64,000 nucleotides of DNA, from assembly GCF_000717175.1 (NCBI RefSeq), contig NZ_JNYD01000004.1, positions 425,549 through 489,548 on the forward strand, read 5' to 3'. Below are positions 16,121 to 25,089 of the stretch, piece by piece. Position 1 is the first letter of the stretch. Each line of letters opens with the position of its first letter. Made by a program: the position numbers and the translations under genes. Below the pieces are notes generated by a model that was not told the DNA's origin, ran no database searches, and was given only the letters and a program-made list of their open reading frames with translations. The DNA is from Pseudonocardia autotrophica. Its GTDB lineage: Bacteria > Actinomycetota > Actinomycetes > Mycobacteriales > Pseudonocardiaceae.

Positions 16121-17905
16121 TCACCGGGCCAGCCGGAAGACGGCCACGTCGTCGACCTGCCGGCCGGGGTCGCCGCTGACGACGCGGGTCCACTCGAGAA
16201 CCCGGGGGTCCATCGACCGCCCTTCCTGCGGTGCCACGACGATCGCACTCACGCCGAGCCGCACCAGATCCTGACGGGCGGTGTCCGGCGACCCGGGATC
16301 GGCGCCGCGCTCGACGATCGCGTCCACGCCGGCCTGGTAGGCGTTGACCTGGCCCTGGAGCAGGAGCGGGACCCCCGGTTCCGACCCGATGAAGTAGCCG
16401 CCCGTGGTGCGGTAGGCCATGCCCGACTCCGCCTGCCACAGCAGCGGACCGGCGCCTCCCTCCCACGCTCCCGTCGCGCGCGGGACGGTCTCGACCACCG
16501 CTCCCGGCCCCAGCGTCCGGGCGGCCGAGTGGGTGAAGAAGGTCGGCACGGGGGTGTGCACGGTGCGGACCGCGTCCGTCGCGGGCAACCAGCTCGCCAC
16601 GGTGAGCACGGTCAGCCCGACGGCGGCCCACCAGGTGGCCGGCCGAGGTCGGTCGGCGAGGTCCTCCACCCAGAGCGCCACGATCAGGGCCAGGCACGCC
16701 GCGATGAAGATCTGGAACCGGACCGGCTCGACCTCCCCGAGCAGCGGCACGTCGAGGAGCAGTCGCCACGGCATGACCGGCAGGCGTACGTCGCCCAGCA
16801 CGACGAGGTGGAGGCCGAAGGACAGGATGACCAGGATCGCGGCGACGAGGCCGGCCGACCTGGCGGCCTCGCGACGACGTCCGACGATCAGGGCCGCAGC
16901 GACCAGCAGGAGCAGCGCGGGCCCGATGTAGCCACCCTGCTCGCCCGGGTGCAGCGCCAGCCGCCCGGCGTAGTCGGCCGGATCGATCCGGATCGCCGTG
17001 AGGGACGAGGGGACCAGGAGGTTCGCGGCGTCGGCCGTGGTCGCGTCCGGCGGCCGGATGCGCTCCTGTGGTCGGCCCGGGCCGCCGAGCAGCAGGTAGA
17101 GGGGATAGGCGCAGAGCACGAAGTAGACGACCAGGCAGGACAGTGTCGACCGGGCGAGCGTCGGCACCCTGGGGCGGGCCAGAGCGGGATGTCGCAGTGC
17201 GAGCACGAGCGCCGCGACCAGCAGAGCCACCGCACCGACCGCCAGGGTCTGGGTGTAGAGCCCGGTCTGGAGAGCCAGGCCGAGGCCGAACGCCGCCCCG
17301 GTCCGGTAGGGCGTGGCGTCGTGCCGCAGCAGGGCCTTGTCGATGAACCAGATGAGGAGCGGCGGGAACAACGCCCACACCAGGTTCAGGTGACCCACCG
17401 AGGCGTGCGCCACGACGAAGGGCGAGAAGGCGTACAGGCCGCCGGCCACGCCGCGCGCGATCAGGCTCGGGACGAGCCGGCGGGTCGCGGCGACGAAGGC
17501 GACACCGGACGCGACCGGCCCCAGGATCATCCCGACGTTGAAGGCGACCACCGGGCCTGCGGTCGCGGTGACGGGGGCCAGGAGCGCGGCGAGAACGGGT
17601 ACGGGCACGTTCCACATGCCGTTCACGCCGTACGGATAGTGCTGGTAGATCGTGTAGAGGGGGTTCGCGCCGGTGGAGACGGCGTGGACGAACCACTCGA
17701 GCCACCAGGTGAACTGGTGGCTGTCCGAGGAGGCCCAGCCGACCGTCGACGCCGTCAGGTCGCCGAGGACCCGGTGGTACAGGCCCAGCGAGCACGCCAG
17801 GTAGACCAGTGCGAGGGCGGGCAGCCCCCACGGCGAGGAGCGCCGCGGCGCCGTCCACTGCGTCCGCGGTGCGGCGTGTCGAGCTCCCGCGGACGCGAGG
17901 TGCAT
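16121..17905 (-). CDS. Polytopic membrane protein, glycosyltransferase-like (paralogue A)
   Basis: 594-residue membrane protein with an N-terminal segment (LPALALVYLACSLGLYH), about ten further helices to residue ~480, and a soluble C-terminal ~130 residues. The layout suggests a GT-C-type or YfhO-like glycosyltransferase, but no diagnostic catalytic motif is certain. It is clearly paralogous to the divergent gene at 17991: shared ALYAFSPF-VAH, GHLNLVWA, TQTLA-G, LLGEVEPVR and GGYF-G motifs in the same order. ATG at 17905, 85 bp from the paralogue start. It lies upstream of dprE1 on the same strand (98-bp gap), so a cell-wall role is inferred from context. Confidence 0.72.
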   Translation of the reverse strand: MHLASAGARHAAPRTQWTAPRRSSPWGLPALALVYLACSLGLYHRVLGDLTASTVGWASSDSHQFTWWLEWFVHAVSTGANPLYTIYQHYPYGVNGMWNVPVPVLAALLAPVTATAGPVVAFNVGMILGPVASGVAFVAATRRLVPSLIARGVAGGLYAFSPFVVAHASVGHLNLVWALFPPLLIWFIDKALLRHDATPYRTGAAFGLGLALQTGLYTQTLAVGAVALLVAALVLALRHPALARPRVPTLARSTLSCLVVYFVLCAYPLYLLLGGPGRPQERIRPPDATTADAANLLVPSSLTAIRIDPADYAGRLALHPGEQGGYIGPALLLLVAAALIVGRRREAARSAGLVAAILVILSFGLHLVVLGDVRLPVMPWRLLLDVPLLGEVEPVRFQIFIAACLALIVALWVEDLADRPRPATWWAAVGLTVLTVASWLPATDAVRTVHTPVPTFFTHSAARTLGPGAVVETVPRATGAWEGGAGPLLWQAESGMAYRTTGGYFIGSEPGVPLLLQGQVNAYQAGVDAIVERGADPGSPDTARQDLVRLGVSAIVVAPQEGRSMDPRVLEWTRVVSGDPGRQVDDVAVFRLAR

Positions 17906-17990
17906 GGGAGCAGCCTGGCACGGATCGCGGCCGGGACGGTCCCGACGCTCCGTGTTCGCCGAGTCGCCCACCTGTGCCACCCTGCCGCCC

Positions 17991-19715
17991 GTGCCCGCCC
18001 CACCTCTCGCCGCGCCGAGCGCTGCGGTGCGGGCGGAGCGGGGTGGGCGGGGGTGGCTCGGGGTCGCCGCGCTGGTCTACCTCGCGATCTCGCTGCTCCT
18101 GCAGCACCGTGCGCTCGGGGACTTCGCGGGCAGCGCGATCGGGCGGACGTCCACCGACGCCACGGGCTTCACGTGGTGGCTCGCGCACACCGCGCACGCG
18201 CTCACCACCGGAACGAACCCGCTGGTGACGGACCTGCAGCACTACCCGGTCGGGGTCAACGCGCTGTGGAACACGGCCGTCCCGCTGCTCGGCGTGCTCC
18301 TCGCGCCGGTCACCCTCACCGCGGGCGCGACGGCGGCGTTCAACGGCGGGATGGTCCTCGGGCCGGTGGTGTCGGGGGTGGCCGCGGCGGCCGCGCTGGG
18401 TGGGATCGTGCGGTCGCGGGTCGCGCGTGCGACCGCCGGGGCGCTCTACGCCTTCTCCCCGTTCATGGTCGCCCACCTGCAGGCCGGGCACCTCAACCTC
18501 GTCTGGGCGGTGCTGCCGCCGGTCCTGCTGGCGCTCGCCCACCGGCTGTTCGTGCGCGACCTCCGCCGGCCCTGGCTGCTCGGCGCGCTCACCGGGCTCG
18601 CGCTGGCGGCGCAGACCTGGCTCTACACCCAGACGCTCGCGATCGGCGTCCTGATGCTGGTCGTGCTGGCGATGGTGCTCGCCGTCCGCTACCCGGGACG
18701 CGCTGCCGACCGGCTTCCCGCGCTGGTCGAGGCCGGGGTCTCGTGCCTCGGGGTGTTCGCCGTCCTCGCCGGGTACGCGGTGTACCTGCTCCTCGCCGGG
18801 CCTGCTCGCCCGCGGGCGCCACTGCGCTCACCCGAGTACGGCAGCGCCGACCTCGCGAACACGATCGCCCCCACCTGGCTCACCGCCATCCGGGCCGTGC
18901 CCGCCCCGATCGGGATGCAGGGGAACCTGGGGGAGCAGGGCGGCTACCTCGGGGTCGCGGTCCTGCTGCTGCTCCTGCTGACCGTGCTGACGTGCGGGAC
19001 CGCGGCCGGGATCGCCGCCGCGGTCGGGGCCGTCGCCTGGGTCCTCGAGCTCGGGCCGCAGCTGTTCGTGGCGGGGGAGCCGACCGGCGTCCCCCTGCCC
19101 TGGCGTGCCCTCGTGAAGGTGCCGCTGCTGGGCGAGGTCGAGCCGGTCCGGCTGCAGGTGGTGGTCACGCTGGCCGTCGCGGTGCTGGCCGGTCTCGCGC
19201 TCGACCGCGTCCCGCGGCCCGTCGCGCTGGTCGCCGTCGTCGCCGCGATGTCCTGGATCCCGGCCGACGCGCAGCGCACCACCTCCGCGGCCGTACCGGC
19301 TCATCCACAGCTCGCGGGACAGGTGGTGGAGACCTGGCCCCGGATCACCGGCGACTGGTACGGCGGCGCCGATCCACTCCGTGCCCAGATCGCGTCGGGC
19401 TTCGGCTACCGCCTCAGCGGCGGCTACTTCCTCGGCGCCGATGCCGACCATCCGCTGCTCCTGCAGTCGCCGTGGAACCGCTACCAGGCCGGCGCGGCCC
19501 TCGCACAGGAGTGGCCGACGCTCGCTGCGCCGCCCGACCCCGCCGGAGCGGCTCGCGACCTGCGCGAAGTCGGCGTCACGGTGGTCCTGGTGACACCGCG
19601 GCCGGGGGAGGACCCGACCCCGGTCCTCGACTGGACCCGGCGCGTCACCGGATCCGAGGGCGTGCCGCTGGAGGGGGCGTGGGCGTTCCCGCTGGCCGCT
19701 ACCCTGCACGGGTGA
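17991..19715 (+). CDS. Polytopic membrane protein, glycosyltransferase-like (paralogue B)
   Basis: 574-residue paralogue of the protein encoded on the other strand at 16121-17905, with the same order of motifs: ALYAFSPFMVAHLQAGHLNLVWA near 160-182, YTQTLAIG, LLGEVEPVRLQ, then a C-terminal soluble part with DWYGGADPLRAQ. I chose GTG at 17991, just before the conserved part. The 3' end overlaps the DUF1707 gene by 4 bp (GTGA), so those two are coupled. Function is unassigned; a lipid-linked-sugar glycosyltransferase is one possibility. Confidence 0.72.
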   Translation: MPAPPLAAPSAAVRAERGGRGWLGVAALVYLAISLLLQHRALGDFAGSAIGRTSTDATGFTWWLAHTAHALTTGTNPLVTDLQHYPVGVNALWNTAVPLLGVLLAPVTLTAGATAAFNGGMVLGPVVSGVAAAAALGGIVRSRVARATAGALYAFSPFMVAHLQAGHLNLVWAVLPPVLLALAHRLFVRDLRRPWLLGALTGLALAAQTWLYTQTLAIGVLMLVVLAMVLAVRYPGRAADRLPALVEAGVSCLGVFAVLAGYAVYLLLAGPARPRAPLRSPEYGSADLANTIAPTWLTAIRAVPAPIGMQGNLGEQGGYLGVAVLLLLLLTVLTCGTAAGIAAAVGAVAWVLELGPQLFVAGEPTGVPLPWRALVKVPLLGEVEPVRLQVVVTLAVAVLAGLALDRVPRPVALVAVVAAMSWIPADAQRTTSAAVPAHPQLAGQVVETWPRITGDWYGGADPLRAQIASGFGYRLSGGYFLGADADHPLLLQSPWNRYQAGAALAQEWPTLAAPPDPAGAARDLREVGVTVVLVTPRPGEDPTPVLDWTRRVTGSEGVPLEGAWAFPLAATLHG

Positions 19716-20305
19716 CCGTTCCACCCCGCCCGGAGATCAGGATCTCCGACGCCGACCGGGAGCGGGCCGCGGCCCGCCTCCACACGGCGCTGGGCGAGGG
19801 CCGGATCACCGTGGCCGAGCTCGAGGAGCGCCTCGCCGTGGTCTACGCGGCGCGCTACGCCTCCGATCTCGTCCCGCCGCTCGCGGACCTCCCCGGCGAG
19901 CCGCTCGACGTCATGCAGCCCACCGCGCTCTCCACCCCGGTCGGCCCGCCGATGGTGCTGCGCACGGGGATGGGCTCGCTGCGCCGCACGGGCCGCTGGG
20001 TCGTCCCGGCGCGCCTGCGGGTGCACAGCACGATGGGCGCGGTGCTGCTCGACTTCACCGACGCCGAGCTCACCCACCCGGTGATCGAGGTCGAGCTGGA
20101 GCTCGGGGCGGGCTCGGCCCGCCTGCTGGTGCCGGACGGTGCCACCGCGGACGTCGACGGCCTGGTCGCCGGCATGGGCACGGTCCGCAGCAAGGTGCCG
20201 GCCGCGGCCCGCCGGGGCGCTCCGCACTTCCGCGTCTACGGGCGCGCCGGCATGGGCTCGGTGACCGTGCGGCAGCGCTACCGGCTGGGCGGCCTCGCCT
20301 TCTAG
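19712..20305 (+). CDS. DUF1707 domain protein with LiaF-like C-terminal domain
   Basis: 197-residue protein. Residues ~5-55 are a DUF1707 domain (RISDADRERAAARLHTALGEGRI then EEL-ERLAVVYAARYASDL), a short helical module found N-terminally in many actinobacterial proteins of unknown function. The C-terminal ~100 residues carry beta-rich LRTGMGSLRRTGRW and HSTMGAVLLDF segments like cell-wall-active antibiotic response proteins. No membrane segment is visible. The GTG start overlaps the preceding stop by 4 bp. Confidence 0.8.
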   Translation: MTVPPRPEIRISDADRERAAARLHTALGEGRITVAELEERLAVVYAARYASDLVPPLADLPGEPLDVMQPTALSTPVGPPMVLRTGMGSLRRTGRWVVPARLRVHSTMGAVLLDFTDAELTHPVIEVELELGAGSARLLVPDGATADVDGLVAGMGTVRSKVPAAARRGAPHFRVYGRAGMGSVTVRQRYRLGGLAF

Positions 20306-20325
20306 CCTCGCGCCCGTGCCTCAGC

Positions 20326-20775
20326 TCACCGGGCCCGGAACACCACGGTCCGCAGCATCACGAAGTTGATCGCGGTGGCGGTGCCCTGCGAGATCACCCA
20401 GGCGATCGAGGCCTTGAACGCGACCTCGGGCAGCAGGTACAGCGCCAGCGCGTTCACCCCGACCGCAATGCCGAAGGTCGTGGCGTAGAGCAGCACGAAC
20501 CCGGCGAGCCGGCCGCGGCCGCCGGCGGCGTCGCCGAAGGTGAACCGCTTGTTCAGCAGGTAGGCGGTGGTGGTGCCGCAGATGAAGCTGATCGCGCGGG
20601 CGAGCCAGGTGGGCGCGTCGAGGGCCAGCAGCAGGTGGTAGATCCCGAAGTCGACGGCCGCCGACAGCACGCCGACCACCGCGAACCGGATCAGCTGGCC
20701 GACGAGCCCGTGGCCGGCGGGGGCGGGAGTCGCCTCGGGCTCGGTCGCGGTCACGCGTCGAGGGTAGCGACGCAC
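20326..20775 (-). CDS. GtrA family membrane protein (Rv3789-like)
   Basis: Small four-helix GtrA/DPMS-type protein, 149 residues from GTG 20775 or 142 from GTG 20754. Helices include LIRFAVVGVLSAAVDFGIYHLL, ISFICGTTTAYLLNKRFTF and FVLLYATTFGIAVGVNALALYLL. In M. tuberculosis the GtrA protein Rv3789 is encoded next to dprE1 and is linked to arabinan synthesis, as a proposed lipid-arabinose flippase or AftA partner. Here it is the last gene of the galactan exporter operon, 14 bp after glfT1, supporting an envelope role. Confidence 0.82.
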   Translation of the reverse strand: MRRYPRRVTATEPEATPAPAGHGLVGQLIRFAVVGVLSAAVDFGIYHLLLALDAPTWLARAISFICGTTTAYLLNKRFTFGDAAGGRGRLAGFVLLYATTFGIAVGVNALALYLLPEVAFKASIAWVISQGTATAINFVMLRTVVFRAR

Positions 20776-20789
20776 CCGGTGGCCGCCGC

Positions 20790-21713
20790 TCAGGGGGCGC
20801 GGTGGAAGCGCTCGGCGCGCCCCTGGTTGAGCAGCCGCAGCCAGTCCCGGAACCCGCGCGGGTCCTTCTTCGTGACGAGGAAGTACCAGGCGAACCGGGG
20901 CAGCTCCAGCAGCCCGATCCGGCGCATCCCCGGCTGGCTCATGAGGAACCCGCGGTTGCGGTACGTGTAGTAGCGCTTGGTCGGGTCCTCGGGGTCCTGC
21001 GCGTGCAGCCGCCCGCCGAGCATCGGCTTGAACTCCTCGCCGCCCTGCGGGTGCAGGTAGGTGGCCTGCAGAGCGGTGCCGAAGGGCAGCCCGGAGCGCA
21101 GCATCCGACGGTGGGTCTCGACCTCGTCGCCGCGGACGAACAGCCGCAGGTCCGGCACGCCCACGACGTCGAGCGTCGACGCCCGGAACAGGGCCCCGTT
21201 GAAGAAGGACGCGATGCCGGGCAGCAGCTCCTGGTCGCCCTCGGGGTCGGCGGCGAGCAGCGCGGGGCGGGTGCGGTGCCAGGTCAGGCCGCGGCGCAGC
21301 GGGAACGCCAGCCGGTCCGGCTCGGCCTTGTCCGCGACGACCGGCGAGACGGCGGCGAGCCCGCGCCGCTCGGCGAGGTCGAGGAGGGTGGCCAGGGCGG
21401 CCTCGTCGCCGGCGTGCCCGTCGTCGTCGCCCAGCCAGACCCAGTCGGCCCCCATCGCGAGGGCGTGCAGGATGCCGAGGGCGAACCCGCCGGCGCCGCC
21501 GAGGTTGTGCCAGGAGGGCAGCCAGGTGGCCGGCAGTCCGGCGGCCTCGACGACCTCGCGCGCGGGCCGGTCCGGGCCGTTGTCGACGACGACGAGGTGC
21601 GCGATCGGGTGCGTCTGCTTGGCCAGTGCGGCCAGCGAGTCGACCAGCAGCTCGCTGCGGTGCCGCGTGACGACGACGGCGACGACCGACCCCGGGGGGA
21701 GCGGCTCGCTCAC
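20790..21713 (-). CDS. glfT1: Galactofuranosyltransferase GlfT1
   Basis: GT2-family enzyme of 307 residues like M. tuberculosis Rv3782, which adds the first galactofuranose units to the rhamnosyl linker of arabinogalactan on the cytoplasmic face. Seen: the GT-A start VVAVVVTRHRSELLVDSL, HLVVVDNGPD, the acidic WVWLGDDDGHAGDEAAL (metal/UDP binding) near residues 91-107, and the C-terminal YYTYRNRGFLMSQ. The GTG start overlaps the ABC ATPase stop by 4 bp. Assignment rests on sequence style plus its place beside the galactan exporter genes, as in mycobacteria. Confidence 0.9.
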   Translation of the reverse strand: MSEPLPPGSVVAVVVTRHRSELLVDSLAALAKQTHPIAHLVVVDNGPDRPAREVVEAAGLPATWLPSWHNLGGAGGFALGILHALAMGADWVWLGDDDGHAGDEAALATLLDLAERRGLAAVSPVVADKAEPDRLAFPLRRGLTWHRTRPALLAADPEGDQELLPGIASFFNGALFRASTLDVVGVPDLRLFVRGDEVETHRRMLRSGLPFGTALQATYLHPQGGEEFKPMLGGRLHAQDPEDPTKRYYTYRNRGFLMSQPGMRRIGLLELPRFAWYFLVTKKDPRGFRDWLRLLNQGRAERFHRAP

Positions 21714-22516
21714 GAGGCGGCGTCCTCGTGGGCCTGGCGCTGCAGGCCGTGGACGGGGTGGTCGGCGAGGACGTCCCGCCCCTTGTAGTGGTGCAGCACC
21801 TCCCGCAGCGGCCCGTACTCGCGCATCGTGCCGTGCTCCATCCAGATCGCGGTGTCGCAGAGGTCGGCGAGGAACTCGTCCGAGTGCGAGGCGAACACGA
21901 GGATGCCGGAGCGCTCGACCAGCTCGTTCAGCCGGTCGCGGGCCTTGGCGAGGAACTCGGCGTCGACCGCGCCGATGCCCTCGTCGAGCAGCAGGATCTC
22001 GGGGTCGATGCTGGTCACGACGCCGAGCGCGAGCCGCACCCGCATGCCCGTCGAGTAGGTGCGCAGCGGCATCGACAGGTAGTCGCCGAGCTCGGTGAAC
22101 TCGGCGATGTCGTCGACCCGGGACTCCATCTCCTTGCGGGTCATCCCGAGGAAGAGCCCGCGGATGATGATGTTCTCCAGGCCGGAGATCTCCGGGTCCA
22201 TCCCGACGGCGAGGTCGAAGATGGGTGCGACCTTGCCGCGCACGGCCGCCCGGCCCCGGGTGGGCTCGTAGATGCCGGACATCAGCCGCAACAACGTGGA
22301 CTTGCCGGCGCCGTTGTGGCCGACGAGCGCGACCCGATCGCCCTTGCGCAGCGCGATGGTGATGTCCCGCAGCGCCTCGATGATCGGCACCTTCGCCTCG
22401 GTGCCGATCCGGCCGCCCGCACGGCCGAGGACGGACTTCTTCAGCGACCGCGTCTTGGCGTCGAAGATGGGGAAGTCGACGCAGGCGGCGTCGAGATCGA
22501 TGCTCGGCTCGTTCAT
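21710..22516 (-). CDS. Galactan ABC exporter, ATP-binding subunit (Wzt/RfbE-like)
   Basis: 268-residue ATPase of the polysaccharide-export ABC type, homologous to M. tuberculosis Rv3781. Seen: Walker A GHNGAGKST at residues 66-74, signature YSTGMRVRLALG near 165, and Walker B EILLLDEGIGAVD near 181. There is no C-terminal carbohydrate-binding domain. It couples ATP hydrolysis to export of lipid-linked galactan through the permease encoded one base upstream. ATG at 22516. Confidence 0.92.
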   Translation of the reverse strand: MNEPSIDLDAACVDFPIFDAKTRSLKKSVLGRAGGRIGTEAKVPIIEALRDITIALRKGDRVALVGHNGAGKSTLLRLMSGIYEPTRGRAAVRGKVAPIFDLAVGMDPEISGLENIIIRGLFLGMTRKEMESRVDDIAEFTELGDYLSMPLRTYSTGMRVRLALGVVTSIDPEILLLDEGIGAVDAEFLAKARDRLNELVERSGILVFASHSDEFLADLCDTAIWMEHGTMREYGPLREVLHHYKGRDVLADHPVHGLQRQAHEDAAS

Positions 22517-22517
22517 C

Positions 22518-23390
22518 TCACACCCAGTACGCCACGCGGGCCCGGTAGTTGCGCATGCAGAGGAGCCCGACGGACCAGCCGATCACGGTGATCGCCAGGA
22601 CCACGTACCAGTACCGCCACACCGTCTCCTGGCCCAGCAGCGGCCGGCGCAGGATCTCCAGGAAGTGGAAGACCGGGTTGATCTCGACCAGTCGGGCCCG
22701 CTCCTGGACGGCGGGGTTGCCGGACAGGATGTCGACCGACCAGACGATCGGCGTCAGGTAGAAGACGAGCTGGACGACGCTCGCGATGATCGGCGGGATG
22801 TCCCGGAACCGCGTGGCGAGGATGCCGGACAGGATCGCGATCCACCCGCCGTTGACCGCGAGCAGTGCGAACGCGGGAATCGCCAGCAGCAGCGACCAGC
22901 CCAGCGGGTGCGGGAAGACGATCATCAGGATCACCCAGATGACCATGTTGTGCAGGAAGAACAGCGTCTGCCGCCAGACCAGCCGGTAGACGTGCAGGGA
23001 CAGCGGGGCCGGGAGGAACTTGATCAGCCCCTCGTTGGCGATGAAGACCTCGCTGCCCTCGAGGACGCAGCCGGAGATGAAGTTCCAGATCAGCAGGCCG
23101 ACGGCGACGTGCGGCAGGAAGGTCGCCAGCGGGAGCCCGAACAGCAGCGAGTAGAGCAGGCCCAGGCCGAGGGCGATCACGCCCATGCTGATGCTGATCC
23201 ACAGCGGACCGAGCACGGAGCGGCGGTAGCGCTGCTTGATGTCCTGCCAGCCCAGGTGGCCCCAGAGGGCCCGCTGCTGCCAGCCCTGGCGCAGGTCGCC
23301 GAACGCGCGCGCCCAGCTCCGCGAGCCGGGCGCGTCGGCGATCACCGGGCGCGCCCGCCCGGCGGTGCTGTCGTCCACGGTCACGGCCAC
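22518..23390 (-). CDS. Galactan ABC exporter, permease (Wzm/RfbD-like)
   Basis: 290-residue ABC-2 type permease with about six membrane helices and the WQDIKQRYRRSVLGPLWI segment near residues 48-65 that starts this family. It is the membrane partner of the downstream ATPase, corresponding to M. tuberculosis Rv3783, and moves the galactan precursor across the membrane. GTG start at 23390; one base separates it from the ATPase ATG. It lies third in a leftward operon starting at the quinone oxidoreductase. Confidence 0.92.
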   Translation of the reverse strand: MAVTVDDSTAGRARPVIADAPGSRSWARAFGDLRQGWQQRALWGHLGWQDIKQRYRRSVLGPLWISISMGVIALGLGLLYSLLFGLPLATFLPHVAVGLLIWNFISGCVLEGSEVFIANEGLIKFLPAPLSLHVYRLVWRQTLFFLHNMVIWVILMIVFPHPLGWSLLLAIPAFALLAVNGGWIAILSGILATRFRDIPPIIASVVQLVFYLTPIVWSVDILSGNPAVQERARLVEINPVFHFLEILRRPLLGQETVWRYWYVVLAITVIGWSVGLLCMRNYRARVAYWV

Positions 23391-23465
23391 CCGACGAGGG
23401 TACCGACGGGTGAACCTCCGGCCGCGAGCGGTGGTCCGCCGGGCGCGACCTGCACGGACGACGCT

Positions 23466-24032
23466 CTAGAGATACTGGCCGGTGCCGCGCCCGCCGCCCT
23501 CCGGCACCTGGCCCGGAAGCTGGCCGCCGATGCCCGGGGGGAGCCCGCGGCGCATCTGCTCCAACTGCGCCCGCGCGGCCATCTGCTGGGCGAACAGTGC
23601 CGTCTGGATGCCGTGGAAGAGACCCTCCAACCAGCCCACCAGCTGGGCCTGGGCGATACGCAGCTCACCTTCGCTCGGGGTCACGTCGTCGGTGAACGGC
23701 AGGGAGAGGCGGTGCAGCTCCTCGCGCAGCTCGGGGGCGAGGCCCTCCTCGAGCTCCTTGATCGAGTTCTCGTGGATCTCGCGGAGCCGGGCACGGGAGG
23801 CCTCGTCGAGCGGTGCGGCGCGCACCTCCTCGAGCAGCTGCTTGATCATGGTGCCGATCCGCATCACCTTGGCCGGCTGTTCGACCATGCTGCCGATGCC
23901 ACCCTGCTCGCCGTCGTCGCCGTCGGCCTGGCGGATCTCCGACTGCGGCACGCTGGCCATGCCGACCGGGCGCCCGTCGGGCCCGATCACCATGACCTGC
24001 TGCTGTCCGTCGTTGTCCTCTGGTGCCGTCAT
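23466..24032 (-). CDS. bpa: Bacterial proteasome activator Bpa (PafE)
   Basis: 188-residue ATP-independent activator of the actinobacterial 20S proteasome, matching M. tuberculosis Rv3780. It forms a ring that docks onto the proteasome and feeds unfolded substrates without Mpa/ARC. Seen: the disordered N-terminus, helical core (MRIGTMIKQLLEEVRAAPLDEASRARLREIH; FHGIQTALFAQQMAARAQLEQM), a Gly/Pro-rich tail and the exact C-terminal GQYL motif that inserts in the proteasome pockets. ATG at 24032. As in mycobacteria it sits next to the galactan ABC exporter genes, 75 bp before the permease. Confidence 0.95.
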   Translation of the reverse strand: MTAPEDNDGQQQVMVIGPDGRPVGMASVPQSEIRQADGDDGEQGGIGSMVEQPAKVMRIGTMIKQLLEEVRAAPLDEASRARLREIHENSIKELEEGLAPELREELHRLSLPFTDDVTPSEGELRIAQAQLVGWLEGLFHGIQTALFAQQMAARAQLEQMRRGLPPGIGGQLPGQVPEGGGRGTGQYL

Positions 24033-24049
24033 GTCCCCATCATGCCCGC

Positions 24050-25033
24050 CTACTCGGCGACCAGCAGCAGCTTGCCCACCACGCCGCCGGCCTCCAGCGT
24101 GCGGTGCGCCTCGGCGGCCTGCGACAAGGGGAAACGGGCGTGCACGACCGGCTTGACCCGTCCGTCGCCGAGCAGCGGCCAGACCTGCTCGCGCACGCCC
24201 GCGACGACCGCGCCCTTGCCGTTCGGCCCCTCGACCGGGCGCCCGCGCAGGCCCATCGCCGCGACGCTGCCCCGCTTGGCCAGCAGCGCGCCGATGTTGA
24301 TCTCGGCCTTCACCCCGCCCTGCATCCCGATGATCATCAGCCGGCCGTCGGGCGCGAGGGCCGCCACGTTGGCCTTGAGTCCCTTGGCGCCCATGTTGTC
24401 GAGGATGACGTCCGCCCCGTGGCCGTCCGTGGCCTTCTTCAGCTCCTCCGGCACGTCGGCGTTGTAGTCGATCACGATGTCGGCCCCCAGCTCGCGGCAG
24501 ACGTCGAACCGCGCGGGGTTGGCCGTGGCCGCGACGCGGGCGCCCAGCGCCTTCGCCACCTGGATCGCATGGGTGCCGATGCCGCTGCTGCCGCCCTGGA
24601 TCAGGAAGGTCTCGCCCGCCGCCAGGCCGGCCCGGTCGACGACGTTCGACCACACCGTGCAGGCCACCTCGGGCAGGCTGCCGGCGGTCTCCAGGTCCAC
24701 GCGCTCGGGCTGCGGCAGCAGCTGGGCCGCCGGCACCACGACCTTCTGCGCGTACCCGCCGCCCGCGAGCAGGGCGCAGACCTCCTCGCCGACCGACCAG
24801 CCCGTGACCCCCTCGCCGAGCTCGGCGATCCGGCCGGAGCACTCCAGGCCGATGATGTCCGACGCCCCGGGCGGCGGCGGGTAGTTCCCCTGCCGCTGCA
24901 GCAGGTCGGCCCGGTTGACCGCCGTGGCGACGACGTCGAGCAGCACCTCGCCGGGGCCCGGCTCCGGGTCCTCGACCTCGGTCCACCGCATGTTCTCCGG
25001 GCCGCCCGGCTCCGCCACCGTGATCGCGTACAT
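24050..25033 (-). CDS. NADPH:quinone oxidoreductase (zinc-free MDR family)
   Basis: 327-residue medium-chain dehydrogenase/reductase of the quinone oxidoreductase type. Seen: the catalytic-domain motif ATAVNRADLLQRQGNYPPPPG near residues 35-55 and the nucleotide-binding FLIQGGSSGIGTHAIQVAK near 142-160. No zinc ligands are visible. ATG at 25033. First gene of the leftward operon that continues with bpa (17 bp) and the galactan exporter; M. tuberculosis has a similar oxidoreductase, Rv3777, in the same neighbourhood. The physiological substrate is unknown. Confidence 0.85.
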   Translation of the reverse strand: MYAITVAEPGGPENMRWTEVEDPEPGPGEVLLDVVATAVNRADLLQRQGNYPPPPGASDIIGLECSGRIAELGEGVTGWSVGEEVCALLAGGGYAQKVVVPAAQLLPQPERVDLETAGSLPEVACTVWSNVVDRAGLAAGETFLIQGGSSGIGTHAIQVAKALGARVAATANPARFDVCRELGADIVIDYNADVPEELKKATDGHGADVILDNMGAKGLKANVAALAPDGRLMIIGMQGGVKAEINIGALLAKRGSVAAMGLRGRPVEGPNGKGAVVAGVREQVWPLLGDGRVKPVVHARFPLSQAAEAHRTLEAGGVVGKLLLVAE

Positions 25034-25089
25034 GTCCGTGGACGCTATTCCGTCGTCGCGGCGGACGCAGTCCGGCAGGCTGCTGCGCC

